A stretch of DNA of 18,619 nucleotides from an uncultured Eubacteriales bacterium (GTDB taxonomy: Bacteria; Bacillota; Clostridia; Oscillospirales; Acutalibacteraceae). The notes beneath the pieces were generated by a model. That model was not told the DNA's origin. It was given only the letters and a program-made list of their open reading frames with translations, and made no database searches. A program made the translations under genes and the position numbers. Numbering within the stretch: position 1 is the stretch's first letter; the number at the start of each line of letters is the position of its first letter. Shown piece by piece: positions 1 to 6,876 of this stretch. The stretch covers positions 1-18,619 of the forward strand of contig CAKSOB010000021.1 in the NCBI GenBank assembly GCA_934476545.1, written 5' to 3'.

Positions 1-759
1 CCCGGTAACTTTACCTTCCGTACCCGTGAATTTGAGCAGATGGAGTTGGAATTCTTCTGCAAGCCGGGTACGGATTTGGATTGGTTCTACTATTGGAAGG
101 ATTTCTGCAAAAAGTGGCTGTTGGATTTGGGGCTGCGGGAAGAAAATATGCGCTTGCGTGACCACGGTCAAGAAGAGCTGTCTTTCTACTCCAAGGCAAC
201 CACAGACATTGAGTTCCTGTTCCCGTTCGGCTGGGGCGAGCTGTGGGGCATTGCAGACCGTACCGATTACGACCTGAAGCAGCACATTGAGCATTCCGGC
301 AAGAGCTTGGATTATTTTGATCCGGAAACTAACGAGCGTTATATTCCTTATGTTGTTGAGCCTTCTCTGGGCGCTGACCGTGTGGCTCTGGCATTCCTGT
401 GCGACGCTTACGATGAGGAAAAGATCGACGAAAAGGATACCCGTGTGGTTCTCCGTCTGCACCCTGCTCTAGCACCGTACAAGGCTGCGATCCTGCCTCT
501 CTCCAAAAAGCTGGGTGAGCAGGCACAAGAGCTGTTTGGTCAGTTGGCAAAGGACTTCATGGTTGATTACGATGATGCCGGTTCTATCGGTAAGCGTTAC
601 CGCCGTCAGGATGAAATCGGTACTCCGTTCTGCATCACCTTCGACTTTGAGAGTTTGGAAGATCAGTGCGTAACCGTTCGTGACCGTGATACCATGACAC
701 AGGAGCGTATTGCAATTTCCGAATTAAACGATTACATCGCTAAGAAAATCGCATTCTAA
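1..759 (+). CDS. glyQS: Glycine--tRNA ligase (single-chain class II type), C-terminal part
   Basis: The frame is open from base 1, so the gene begins before the window; 252 residues are visible of a family that is usually about 460. It charges tRNA-Gly with glycine in the cytoplasm. The visible part starts at PGNFTFRTREFEQMELEFF, near class II motif 2, followed by the glycine-pocket region with FPFGWGELWGIADRTDYDL and motif 3 (GADRVALAFLCDAYDEE). The anticodon-binding domain follows (RLHPALAPYKAAILPL, then GSIGKRYRRQDEIGTPFCITFDF), ending in a typical charged tail. This is the alpha2 archaeal/eukaryotic-like enzyme found in many Firmicutes, not the glyQ/glyS two-subunit form. A hairpin terminator follows 20 bases after the stop. 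Identity is very secure; only the 5' end is missing. Confidence 0.97.
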   Translation, partial: PGNFTFRTREFEQMELEFFCKPGTDLDWFYYWKDFCKKWLLDLGLREENMRLRDHGQEELSFYSKATTDIEFLFPFGWGELWGIADRTDYDLKQHIEHSGKSLDYFDPETNERYIPYVVEPSLGADRVALAFLCDAYDEEKIDEKDTRVVLRLHPALAPYKAAILPLSKKLGEQAQELFGQLAKDFMVDYDDAGSIGKRYRRQDEIGTPFCITFDFESLEDQCVTVRDRDTMTQERIAISELNDYIAKKIAF

Positions 760-777
760 ATCGAATTTAAGGCATAC

Positions 778-815
778 AAAAACCACCGAGTGTAAAAACT
801 CGGTGGTTTTATTAT
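778..815 (+). terminator. Intrinsic terminator after glyQS, probably bidirectional
   Basis: An 11-bp perfect stem (AAACCACCGAG with CTCGGTGGTTT) around an 8-base loop is followed by TTTTATTATTT. Read on the minus strand the stem is followed by a T-rich run too, so it can also end the leftward DUF3793-flavodoxin transcript whose last stop codon is at 849. Confidence 0.9.
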
Positions 816-848
816 TTGGGAATCGAAAAAAGGAAAAATGAAATAAGA

Positions 849-1271
849 TTATACCAAAGCTGCGCCCAGTTCTTTGCAAGCAGCCAGTGCATCGTCGTCT
901 GGGGTCAGGTTGCAAATGTAACCGTCAGCAACCAGGTTGGAACCGTTGCCACGAACACGATCCTCCCACAGGCGCATCCACTCGCCATCACCCCAATCGT
1001 AGGAACCGAACAGAACAATTTTCTTGTCGCCCAATACGCCCTCACACTGAGAGAACATTGGCTCAAATTCTGTTTCTTCCAGCTCTTCTGCACCCATGGA
1101 TGGGCAACCGAAGCCAATTGCATCATATTCTGCAACCTGATCTGCTGTAAAATTAGCGGAAGTGAAAACTGTTACATCTGCGCCGGATGTCTTTGCACCC
1201 TCTGCTACTGCCTCTGCCATAGCCTCTGTGTTACCTGTGCCACTCCAATAAACAACTGCGATTTTGCTCAT
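849..1271 (-). CDS. Short-chain flavodoxin
   Basis: A 140-residue FMN-binding electron carrier of the cytoplasm. The N-terminus MSKIAVVYWSGTGNTEAMA carries the phosphate-binding loop (S-G-T-G-N-T, about residues 9-15) right after the first beta strand. Further on are GFGCPSMGAEELEE and GSYDWGDGEWM, which match the loops that cover the isoalloxazine ring. The start at 1271 is chosen over a longer reading because AGAAAGGAAA lies 8-10 bases upstream and the flavodoxin fold begins right there. It is the second gene after the DUF3793 protein, 37 bases apart, with no promoter between, so it should share the iron-box promoter near 2004-2032. Flavodoxins commonly replace ferredoxin when iron is scarce, which fits. 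The exact redox partner cannot be read. Confidence 0.93.
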   Translation of the reverse strand: MSKIAVVYWSGTGNTEAMAEAVAEGAKTSGADVTVFTSANFTADQVAEYDAIGFGCPSMGAEELEETEFEPMFSQCEGVLGDKKIVLFGSYDWGDGEWMRLWEDRVRGNGSNLVADGYICNLTPDDDALAACKELGAALV

Positions 1272-1308
1272 AGTAAAAATTTCCTTTCTGTGTATCAATT
1301 ATTGCTTG

Positions 1309-1893
1309 TCATGCCGCAACGGTCAGCCGCAACAAAGACTTGCCGCTGCGAAACTGCTGGGTATAAACTTCTCTGCATTTTTGAAATTTGGCAAATAATT
1401 TTTGCGCTTCACAAACACAGTCATATACTTTCCAACAGCCGACACAGCAACAATTTCGGCCTTCATTTTCAATGAAGCCCACAACATCATGGAGAGGGTA
1501 ACCCAAAAACAGACCGATTTCATGCGGGAATTCTTCTTGTGTCTGAAGCCGCTCCCGCAGGCGGGACAGTAAAGCTTCCAATTCTAAAGAAGAATATCCC
1601 TGCGCCTGCAAAAACTCAGCTACGCCGGGCTTTCGCAATTCTTTGAGCAGTTTCTGCTCCCGATACACATAGACCAGCGCCCGATGATTCTCATACCGCA
1701 GCAGTGTGACAGAAACGCCCTTTTCCCGCAGGGTGCGATCATAGGACAATAACATTTCTAAAAAGCACTGGGGGGCTGTCACGGTAATGTTCATCAGATT
1801 TGCGCTTTTTATTCCCGCCAAAACGGGAGAACAATGTGTAATCAAGCACTTTTCAAAGCGAGACGCATCCGTCTGCTGTGTTGTAACGGTCAT
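1309..1893 (-). CDS. DUF3793 family protein, cysteine-rich C-terminus
   Basis: A 194-residue protein of unknown biochemical function. The family signature is visible: HCSPVLAGIKSANL near the N-terminus, HEIGLFLGYPLHDVVGFIE at about 124-142, and a WKVYD segment followed by a cysteine. An upstream ATG at 1911 is in frame, but GGAGGGG lies inside that reading, 9-11 bases before the ATG at 1893, so 1893 is taken as the start. The C-terminal third is unusually rich in cysteine: C148, C149, C150, C153, C158, C160 and C173 with this start, which may hold a metal or cluster. DUF3793 genes in Clostridia often sit beside flavodoxin and iron uptake genes; here flavodoxin follows directly and two iron-box-like sites precede. 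A role in iron limitation is an inference from context. Confidence 0.85.
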   Translation of the reverse strand: MTVTTQQTDASRFEKCLITHCSPVLAGIKSANLMNITVTAPQCFLEMLLSYDRTLREKGVSVTLLRYENHRALVYVYREQKLLKELRKPGVAEFLQAQGYSSLELEALLSRLRERLQTQEEFPHEIGLFLGYPLHDVVGFIENEGRNCCCVGCWKVYDCVCEAQKLFAKFQKCREVYTQQFRSGKSLLRLTVAA

Positions 1894-1917
1894 GGGCTTC
1901 TTCCCCTCCATTTCATT

Positions 1918-1936
1918 TTAAGTTAGCTAAAACTAA
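1918..1936 (-). promoter_or_regulatory. DtxR/IdeR-like iron box A, in the 5' UTR of the DUF3793 operon
   Basis: On the minus strand this reads TTAGTTTTAGCTAACTTAA and matches the DtxR/IdeR consensus TTAGGTTAGSCTAACCTAA at 15 of 19 positions. It lies about 60 bases downstream of the expected transcription start, 24 bases before the chosen start codon. The assignment is by hand alignment. Confidence 0.6.
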
Positions 1937-1979
1937 CCGATTGAGAAAAATAAAAGGATTCCGTCCTTTCTCTCATAAG

Positions 1980-1998
1980 TTAGTTATAGCTAACCTAA
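1980..1998 (+). promoter_or_regulatory. DtxR/IdeR-like iron box B, over the transcription start
   Basis: The 19-mer TTAGTTATAGCTAACCTAA matches the DtxR/IdeR consensus at 15 of 19 positions, with a perfect right half. It begins about 6 bases after the -10 element of the leftward promoter at 2004-2032, so a bound repressor would cover the transcription start. It points opposite to box A, 43 bases away. Confidence 0.65.
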
Positions 1999-2003
1999 TA
2001 AAG

Positions 2004-2032
2004 AGGATAGCATATGCTAACTCATTTGTCAA
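2004..2032 (-). promoter_or_regulatory. SigA-type promoter of the DUF3793-flavodoxin operon
   Basis: On the minus strand: perfect -35 TTGACA (2032-2027), a 17-base spacer, and -10 TATCCT (2009-2004) with an extended -10 TGC in front. The spacer and -10 overlap the 12-base palindrome TAGCATATGCTA (2008-2019). The upstream stretch 2033-2164 is AT-rich and holds nothing else I can support. Confidence 0.75.
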
Positions 2033-2164
2033 GAGAAAATTTTCACCTTTTCTTGTAATGCCTTCCAATTAGATAAGTTTTTCAAAATTCCCATAAAAAA
2101 GCTCTTAATAAGAAAGCATCTCCCCTCTTTCAAAACTTAATTTTTCACATATTTTTATTGGAGC

Positions 2165-2211
2165 AAAGAAAAAAGCAGGACGATACAGCAAAGTTGCTGT
2201 ATCGTCCTGCT
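2165..2211 (-). terminator. Intrinsic terminator after rpsO
   Basis: A perfect 18-bp stem (2174-2191 with 2194-2211) closes with only two unpaired bases between the arms, so the real loop is larger. On the minus strand the second arm runs into TTTTTTCTT. It lies 18 bases after the rpsO stop codon. Confidence 0.92.
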
Positions 2212-2229
2212 TCTATTGGGAAAGCAAAC

Positions 2230-2496
2230 TTATTTGCGGATACCCAGTCTAGCGATGATGGAACGGTAACGCTCGATGTCAACCTTCATCAGGTAGTTGA
2301 GCAGGCTTCTTCTCTGACCAACCATCTTCAGCAGACCACGACGGGAGTGGTGGTCCTTCTTGTTTACCTTCAGGTGCTCAGTCAAATCAGAAATTCTCTT
2401 TGTGAGAATTGCGATCTGTACTTCAGGAGAACCTGTGTCGCCTTCGTGAGTTGCGTACTCTTCAATAATCTTTGCTTTTTCGTCTTTCATCAACAT
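2230..2496 (-). CDS. rpsO: 30S ribosomal protein S15
   Basis: An 88-residue protein, the normal length for S15, which binds the central domain of 16S rRNA early in small-subunit assembly. Signature segments are HEGDTGSPEVQIAILT (about 17-32), KKDHHSRRGLLKMVGQRR (about 47-63) and the C-terminal RYRSIIARLGIRK. The start at 2496 (MLMKDEKAK) is set by AGAGGTG seven bases upstream and by family length; the open frame further upstream is leader, not protein. It has its own promoter and terminator and therefore appears to be a one-gene unit. A structured leader of about 115 bases precedes it, the usual place for S15 to repress its own translation. Confidence 0.98.
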   Translation of the reverse strand: MLMKDEKAKIIEEYATHEGDTGSPEVQIAILTKRISDLTEHLKVNKKDHHSRRGLLKMVGQRRSLLNYLMKVDIERYRSIIARLGIRK

Positions 2497-2613
2497 GATC
2501 AAACACCTCTTTAAAATATTCGCCGCCAACCTCAGCATAAGGTCAGTGAATCCTCGACGAGGCATATGCCAAATGCCGAGAGGGGGGCGTATTGTGCCGG
2601 TTACCCGGTCACC
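2497..2613 (-). promoter_or_regulatory. Structured rpsO leader, candidate S15 autoregulatory RNA
   Basis: The expected transcript has a leader of about 115 bases that can fold into several hairpins. First, GUG-A-CCGG / CCGG-CAC with a GUAA loop (a GNRA-type loop) at about 2597-2612. Second, a region around 2553-2583 where GGCAUAUGCC and CCUCGUCGAGG offer competing pairings. Third, ACCU / AGGU near 2530-2545, close to the ribosome site. S15 is known to repress its own mRNA through leader RNAs that differ between bacterial groups. That this leader does so is inference. Confidence 0.45.
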
Positions 2614-2619
2614 TATGGC

Positions 2620-2648
2620 ATTATAGCACACTTCCATTAGAAAGTAAA
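2620..2648 (-). promoter_or_regulatory. SigA-type promoter of rpsO
   Basis: On the minus strand: -35 TTTACT (2648-2643), a 17-base spacer, and a perfect -10 TATAAT (2625-2620) with an extended -10 TGC. It lies just past the stop codon of the upstream FUSC gene, so rpsO need not depend on read-through. Confidence 0.8.
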
Positions 2649-2651
2649 TAG

Positions 2652-3776
2652 CTATTTTTGTTTTTCATCAGCCTGTGATGATTTCCCATCTGTTCCCAAA
2701 ACTTCTGCGGCTCTTTTCCGCATTTTACGGCGACGGAACACGTCATCCAGACGATTCATTACATCGAAATAATCAACCAAATTCATTACGACTACGATGG
2801 CAATACCCACCATCAACAATAAAATTCGCATCCCTACCGCAACATCGTTTCCGTAAAAGACCGAGGCACTGTTCAGCGAGAAGATAGCAATTACCATTTG
2901 CTGCACACGATAGTCTGTCAGGAACAAGTAGACATATAGTAAGGCTAACAAAATCCAAACGTGTAAAAATTCCGGAATTACATAGGTGAATAAGGTCAGG
3001 AAAATCACACCGCCAAACAGGGTACCGATAATTCTGTGAATGACTCGTTTTCTTGTATCCTGCACAAACAGCATAGACAACGACAAAACCGGCATACCCA
3101 TCCACGCAGCATACTGTATGTGGAAAATATCACCAATCAGCATGGTTACCATCAAGCCGCAGCTTAACCGCATAGCAAAGCGGTTTCTGGTGGATGTTAA
3201 GTGGGTATGGCGCAGAATCTCTCGAATGGTGTGCTGGCGTTTTTCTTTTCGGTGGAAAATAAAGTACACGCCTGCTACCAATACCGCACCGACCATCAAT
3301 GCTAAAAACCGCATCCACAATGCACCGCCTGTTACAGGGGAGCTTTCGGCAAAAATATAAGCTGCCAAAAAGTTATACTCTGTTTTTTGGAACACATTTT
3401 GACCGGTAAGAAGTGTGATTAAATACAGACAACCAAAATTGACCGGAATGGCTAAGAACAGGTTCAGCCCACCCAGTAGTGGGCCAAATGCAATCAACAG
3501 ATAACAAAATAGGATGCAGCCTACTGCCTGCGGGGTTTTAATACCCATCACGGCATGGCGCATGGTCAGAATAGAAGTCGCAATGGTTGCACCCAGCAAA
3601 ATGTTTTCCTTTCCGAAGATGAGCATATATACCGAGCAAAATCCTACCATGTATCCTACGATAGCCAAGTTCTTAATGATTTTTTGAAGCGTCAAACGAC
3701 GCCGTTTATTTGGCGGCAAAGCAGCGGGGTTAATAGAACCGATTGACCCTTGAATCTCGCCAAAATGGAAGTCCAT
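2652..3776 (-). CDS. FUSC-family integral membrane protein (copy 1)
   Basis: A 374-residue polytopic membrane protein. After a soluble N-terminus (MDFHFGEIQ...) and a basic stretch (KRRRLTLQK), a first block of about six hydrophobic helices runs to residue 175. A basic cytoplasmic loop (HRKEKRQHTIREIL) follows, then the FUSC signature RFAMRLSCGLMVTMLIGDIF and AAWMGMPVLSLSMLFVQDTRKRVIHRIIGT, a second block of helices, and a charged C-terminal tail. FUSC proteins (fusaric-acid-resistance/aromatic-acid-exporter relatives) are thought to export aromatic or other organic acids; the substrate here is unknown. AAGGAGA six bases before the ATG sets the start. It is divergent from a clear paralogue at 4048-5214. 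Family is fairly sure, substrate is not. Confidence 0.8.
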   Translation of the reverse strand: MDFHFGEIQGSIGSINPAALPPNKRRRLTLQKIIKNLAIVGYMVGFCSVYMLIFGKENILLGATIATSILTMRHAVMGIKTPQAVGCILFCYLLIAFGPLLGGLNLFLAIPVNFGCLYLITLLTGQNVFQKTEYNFLAAYIFAESSPVTGGALWMRFLALMVGAVLVAGVYFIFHRKEKRQHTIREILRHTHLTSTRNRFAMRLSCGLMVTMLIGDIFHIQYAAWMGMPVLSLSMLFVQDTRKRVIHRIIGTLFGGVIFLTLFTYVIPEFLHVWILLALLYVYLFLTDYRVQQMVIAIFSLNSASVFYGNDVAVGMRILLLMVGIAIVVVMNLVDYFDVMNRLDDVFRRRKMRKRAAEVLGTDGKSSQADEKQK

Positions 3777-3861
3777 TTTTTCTCCTTCTTTCTTATGTAC
3801 TATTGAATTGTAGTGGTTCGCCCGGGGATTCCTTCGATGCGAACACGATCTTTTCCTATAT

Positions 3862-3890
3862 AGTTTATCATGTTTCTATGTGAGAATCAA
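3862..3890 (-). promoter_or_regulatory. Promoter of FUSC copy 1
   Basis: On the minus strand: -35 TTGATT (3890-3885), a 17-base spacer, and -10 TAAACT (3867-3862) with extended TGA. The 5' UTR of about 80 bases contains a GTTCGC / GCGAAC inverted repeat around 3817-3845 whose role is unclear. Confidence 0.6.
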
Positions 3891-3963
3891 CAAACGAATT
3901 ATGAACTTTATCAGATAAACACAGACATTTCTTCCCTTTTGTGGTCTTTTCTTCTTTTTACCC

Positions 3964-3992
3964 TTTTCTTTTCTTTCAATCTGTGTTATAAT
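3964..3992 (+). promoter_or_regulatory. Promoter of FUSC copy 2
   Basis: A perfect -10 TATAAT (3987-3992) with extended TGT sits behind a weak -35-like TTTTCT at 17 bases. The first in-frame ATG of the downstream reading frame overlaps this -10, so translation must begin further downstream. Confidence 0.65.
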
Positions 3993-4047
3993 GCTAAATA
4001 AGTTTTTTGTTTGTAGAAATATTTTTGTTGAAAGTGTGAATTTTGAT

Positions 4048-5214
4048 ATGTTTGATTTCGATTTTGAGTTTCATTTCGACCTCGAGCATTTCCAAGCGGA
4101 TACCCAAGCGTTGGCCCCCTCTGCCATGCCGCAAAACCATCGGCGAAAACGGATCCTGTTAAACATTTTAATCAATCTCGGTGTCATTACATTCCTGTTA
4201 GGCTTTATCTTTTTATATACTTCTATTTTCGGAATGAAAAACTCCGTCGGTGCAATCAGTATTGCTACCTCTATTTTAATGTTCACACAAATGGATATGG
4301 GAATTAAAACCAGTCATGCCCCCCTTGCGATTATTACACTGTTCCTATTTACGGCGTTTTCTTCTCACTGCGGTGTATGGAATCCATTTCTTGGAATTTT
4401 GGTCAACTTTATCTCCATCTTTTTAATCGTTACATTCTCCTGCCAAGCCGTTACCAGCAAGGTGTATCTTCCGTTCGTTGTCTGTTATATCTTTAATCAG
4501 GGCAACCCTGTAGAAGGCAGGGATTTTTTAATGCGTGTCATAGGGTTGCTTTGCGGCGGCATCTTAGTCAGCATTGTCTATGTTATTATCCACCGAAAAA
4601 AGAAGCACCACCGAGGGATTCATACGCTATTCTTGGAACTGCACCCTACCTCCCTCCGCACACGGTTTGGACTGCGTTTGGCATTTGCCCTAACCCTTGG
4701 AATGTTTATCGGCGATATTTTTCAGTTGCCTCGTACCGCTTGGATCGGCATGACCATTAACTCGTTGATCCTCCCCTTCCTGCATGAAACAAGGCCACGG
4801 TTTATCTACCGTATTTCCGCACAGTTTGTGGGCGGTGCAATTTTCTTCTTGGCTTTTGCGTTGCTGCTGCCAAGAGAATACCATATCATCGGAATTTTCC
4901 TTACCAGCTACTTGTATATGTTTTTTACCAATTATGCGTTCCAACAGCTATTCGTCAGTATTAACGCACTGATTGGTGCTTATTCTTTGGGAACGCCTCT
5001 ACAAGTCATTGGAATGCGAATTGAGTTTGTTTTAATCGGCGCTGCCATTGTGGTTGTCACAAATTTGATTGCAAAGTACGGAAAACCCATCGACCGCACC
5101 AAGCGAATGTGGGAACACCATCGCCTGCAAAAAGCGGTTCACAACAGTCACCACTTCCCGCCGCATACAGCCAACTCGGGACATTCCAAAAATCACAAAG
5201 TACATAAAGATTGA
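4048..5214 (+). CDS. FUSC-family integral membrane protein (copy 2)
   Basis: A 388-residue paralogue of the divergent gene at 2652-3776. It shares the same order of parts: a short soluble N-terminus (MFDFDFEFHFDLEHF, alternating acidic and aromatic residues), a basic stretch (HRRKR), a first block of helices with SIATSILMF and MGIKT, a basic loop (HRKKKHHRG), then RFGLRLAFALTLGMFIGDIF and TAWIGMTINSLILPFLHETRPR, a second helix block, and a tail rich in histidine and lysine. The -10 element covers the upstream ATG at 3991, so the ATG at 4048 is preferred; its ribosome site is weak and a GTG at 4036 is possible. Probable exporter of an organic acid or similar compound; substrate unknown. Confidence 0.8.
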   Translation: MFDFDFEFHFDLEHFQADTQALAPSAMPQNHRRKRILLNILINLGVITFLLGFIFLYTSIFGMKNSVGAISIATSILMFTQMDMGIKTSHAPLAIITLFLFTAFSSHCGVWNPFLGILVNFISIFLIVTFSCQAVTSKVYLPFVVCYIFNQGNPVEGRDFLMRVIGLLCGGILVSIVYVIIHRKKKHHRGIHTLFLELHPTSLRTRFGLRLAFALTLGMFIGDIFQLPRTAWIGMTINSLILPFLHETRPRFIYRISAQFVGGAIFFLAFALLLPREYHIIGIFLTSYLYMFFTNYAFQQLFVSINALIGAYSLGTPLQVIGMRIEFVLIGAAIVVVTNLIAKYGKPIDRTKRMWEHHRLQKAVHNSHHFPPHTANSGHSKNHKVHKD

Positions 5215-5221
5215 TTCTTTC

Positions 5222-5255
5222 CACCCTTCGTTCCGCCGGAGGGTGTTTTTCTTTT
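5222..5255 (+). terminator. Intrinsic terminator after FUSC copy 2
   Basis: A 9-bp stem (5222-5230 with 5237-5245, one T-G pair) around a 6-base loop is followed by TTTTTCTTTT, seven bases after the stop codon. Confidence 0.85.
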
Positions 5256-5323
5256 GAAAATTGCAGTAATTCTCCTTATTGAGAAAATAAACGCAATAAG
5301 CTAGTGGTTTTTCCTGCAATTCA

Positions 5324-5332
5324 TGATATAAT
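5324..5332 (+). promoter_or_regulatory. Extended -10 promoter of the 490-residue protein gene
   Basis: A perfect TATAAT (5327-5332) with TGA directly in front. No good -35 is seen at the right distance, as expected for an extended -10 promoter. The start codon follows 30 bases later behind GAGGAGA. Confidence 0.6.
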
Positions 5333-5361
5333 GAAAAAAAATCAAAAACGAGGAGAACCCT

Positions 5362-6834
5362 ATGGCACTGCATATTGACCCCAATGCGGGAACTTTGACA
5401 ATTACAAAAGCAGGCAGCAACAAAGCAACGGTACTTTCTCTGCCGGAACTGGGATGGGACTTGGCGCACAATGTATCCTTTGCGGTAGAGCTGCCTTGTT
5501 TTACCGGAAACATGACCCTGCCGGTAGACCTGTTGCTGCAAGATGACGACGGGCAAGCCATGGCGTTAGTGATTTCCGGCATTCCGATGGAGGATGAGAA
5601 AAAGCTGCGCACCGTTGCGGATTTATATGGCAACAGCGCCAAGCGACAATTCGGTGTACGCCCTGCTGTTTACTTTGTAGACGGTACCCAATGCAAGGCA
5701 GCTTACAGCTTACTGGGAACCTTTCAAACCAACCCTCAACTGATGAAAAAGGAGGTATTCCGAGAGTTTATTGCTTCTCACAACTTGCAGGAAGAAATTG
5801 TATTTCGCGCGTTACTGCAAGACGGAGAACTGGCAAAGCAATTCCTCACCGGCACATTGAACAGCGAACACATCAATGGAATTTTGGCAAAAGAACTGGA
5901 AAAAGCAAAACAAACCGGATTTTTTACGGCTTACAATGCCCTCTGCCCCACAGAGGAAGATAAAAAAGCACTACCAAAACAAGCAGTCCTTCTGGGCGGA
6001 TTGGGTGAAGAACAATATATTCGTTTTACAAAAGCGCAAGTGCAATTACTGGGGAATGCTTTAACCGGTCGAGCCATGGGGATTTTACAGCAGGGGTTGG
6101 AGCAAAATACTTGGCTGCCTTTGCCTACGGAGTCCACCATGGAAAGTCGGCTGACCGATTGGGCGTTCCACTTCTTTGGTTGGGACAGAACCAAAAACGT
6201 TACAAAAAATGATACGATTCCCTGCTACTTGGAGCCGAACATGACGCTGCTGGCAGACTATACTTTTCTTGACCCAAAGGGAAATCCCATTGCAGTCGTG
6301 ATTACCGACACACTGAATTTATCAAAAGAAAAATTGTTTGTCACAGCAGAGTTTTACGGACGCAGCATCCAAGCAAAGCATGGAATTCACCCGTTCTTAT
6401 TCTTTGTGACAAAACAAGGAACCTTTCTGAAGCGTGGTGCTATGTCCGGCGGACTGGAACCGGTAAAAACAGGAATGCACAAAATGCAGTTGGCAGCACA
6501 GGTTGCCTGTATCAACGTGACAGAATCTCGTGCATGGAATGATTTGCTGCCTCATGTTTCCGAGCTGCGGAGCATTTCTAATGAGGAAACAAGATTCCAA
6601 AAGCAGATGGAATATATCAATCATTCCGTAGAGGAAACCACCAAATTGTTGTCGGATGAACAATTCCTTGCCGGTGCCTTCACAGACATTATGAATGACA
6701 CTGCGTTACCGGAGGAGGACTTCTGGAAAAAATTGTTGGGCGAGGAACGATACCTCCGCAGCAGAAAAGAAGAGCTCCGAAACATTCGCACCTTTGTGGC
6801 AGACAAGCGAATTGCCGCCGAAATGTTATCTTAA
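5362..6834 (+). CDS. Protein with two tandem HsdR-N-like, apparently nuclease-dead domains; function unknown
   Basis: A 490-residue soluble protein that I do not recognise as a named gene. It contains an internal duplication. Copy 1 (about 52-118) has PVDLLLQDDDGQAMALVISG, then EKKLRTVADLYG and FGVRPAVYFVDGT. Copy 2 (about 294-358) has LADYTFLDPKGNPIAVVITD, then EKLFVTAEFYG and HGIHPFLFFVTKQGT. This order (Asp strand, 'G.pia.v' strand, 'a..YG' helix, 'P..ffv..G' strand) resembles the N-terminal PD-(D/E)XK domain of type I restriction HsdR. The metal-binding Asp remains (D56, D299), but the usual E-x-K is replaced by I71-S-G73 and I314-T-D316, 15 residues after the Asp in both copies. Charged helices separate and follow the copies. 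It has its own promoter, GAGGAGA ribosome site and terminator. A binding or scaffold role is speculation. Confidence 0.7.
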   Translation: MALHIDPNAGTLTITKAGSNKATVLSLPELGWDLAHNVSFAVELPCFTGNMTLPVDLLLQDDDGQAMALVISGIPMEDEKKLRTVADLYGNSAKRQFGVRPAVYFVDGTQCKAAYSLLGTFQTNPQLMKKEVFREFIASHNLQEEIVFRALLQDGELAKQFLTGTLNSEHINGILAKELEKAKQTGFFTAYNALCPTEEDKKALPKQAVLLGGLGEEQYIRFTKAQVQLLGNALTGRAMGILQQGLEQNTWLPLPTESTMESRLTDWAFHFFGWDRTKNVTKNDTIPCYLEPNMTLLADYTFLDPKGNPIAVVITDTLNLSKEKLFVTAEFYGRSIQAKHGIHPFLFFVTKQGTFLKRGAMSGGLEPVKTGMHKMQLAAQVACINVTESRAWNDLLPHVSELRSISNEETRFQKQMEYINHSVEETTKLLSDEQFLAGAFTDIMNDTALPEEDFWKKLLGEERYLRSRKEELRNIRTFVADKRIAAEMLS

Positions 6835-6838
6835 ACCA

Positions 6839-6870
6839 AAAAGACACCTGCAAAAACAGGTGTCTTTTTT
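6839..6870. terminator. Bidirectional terminator between the 490-residue protein gene and hisF
   Basis: A perfect 10-bp stem (6841-6850 with 6857-6866, AAGACACCTG) has a T-run on the plus side and, on the minus side, TTTTTGG after the other arm. It lies within 45 bases of the stops of two convergent genes. Confidence 0.9.
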
Positions 6871-6876
6871 CTATGG

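Noticed and set aside
816..1475. 219-codon plus-strand frame antisense to flavodoxin and DUF3793
   Set aside because: Cys-rich, low-complexity product with no start context; it is a shadow of two strong genes on the other strand.
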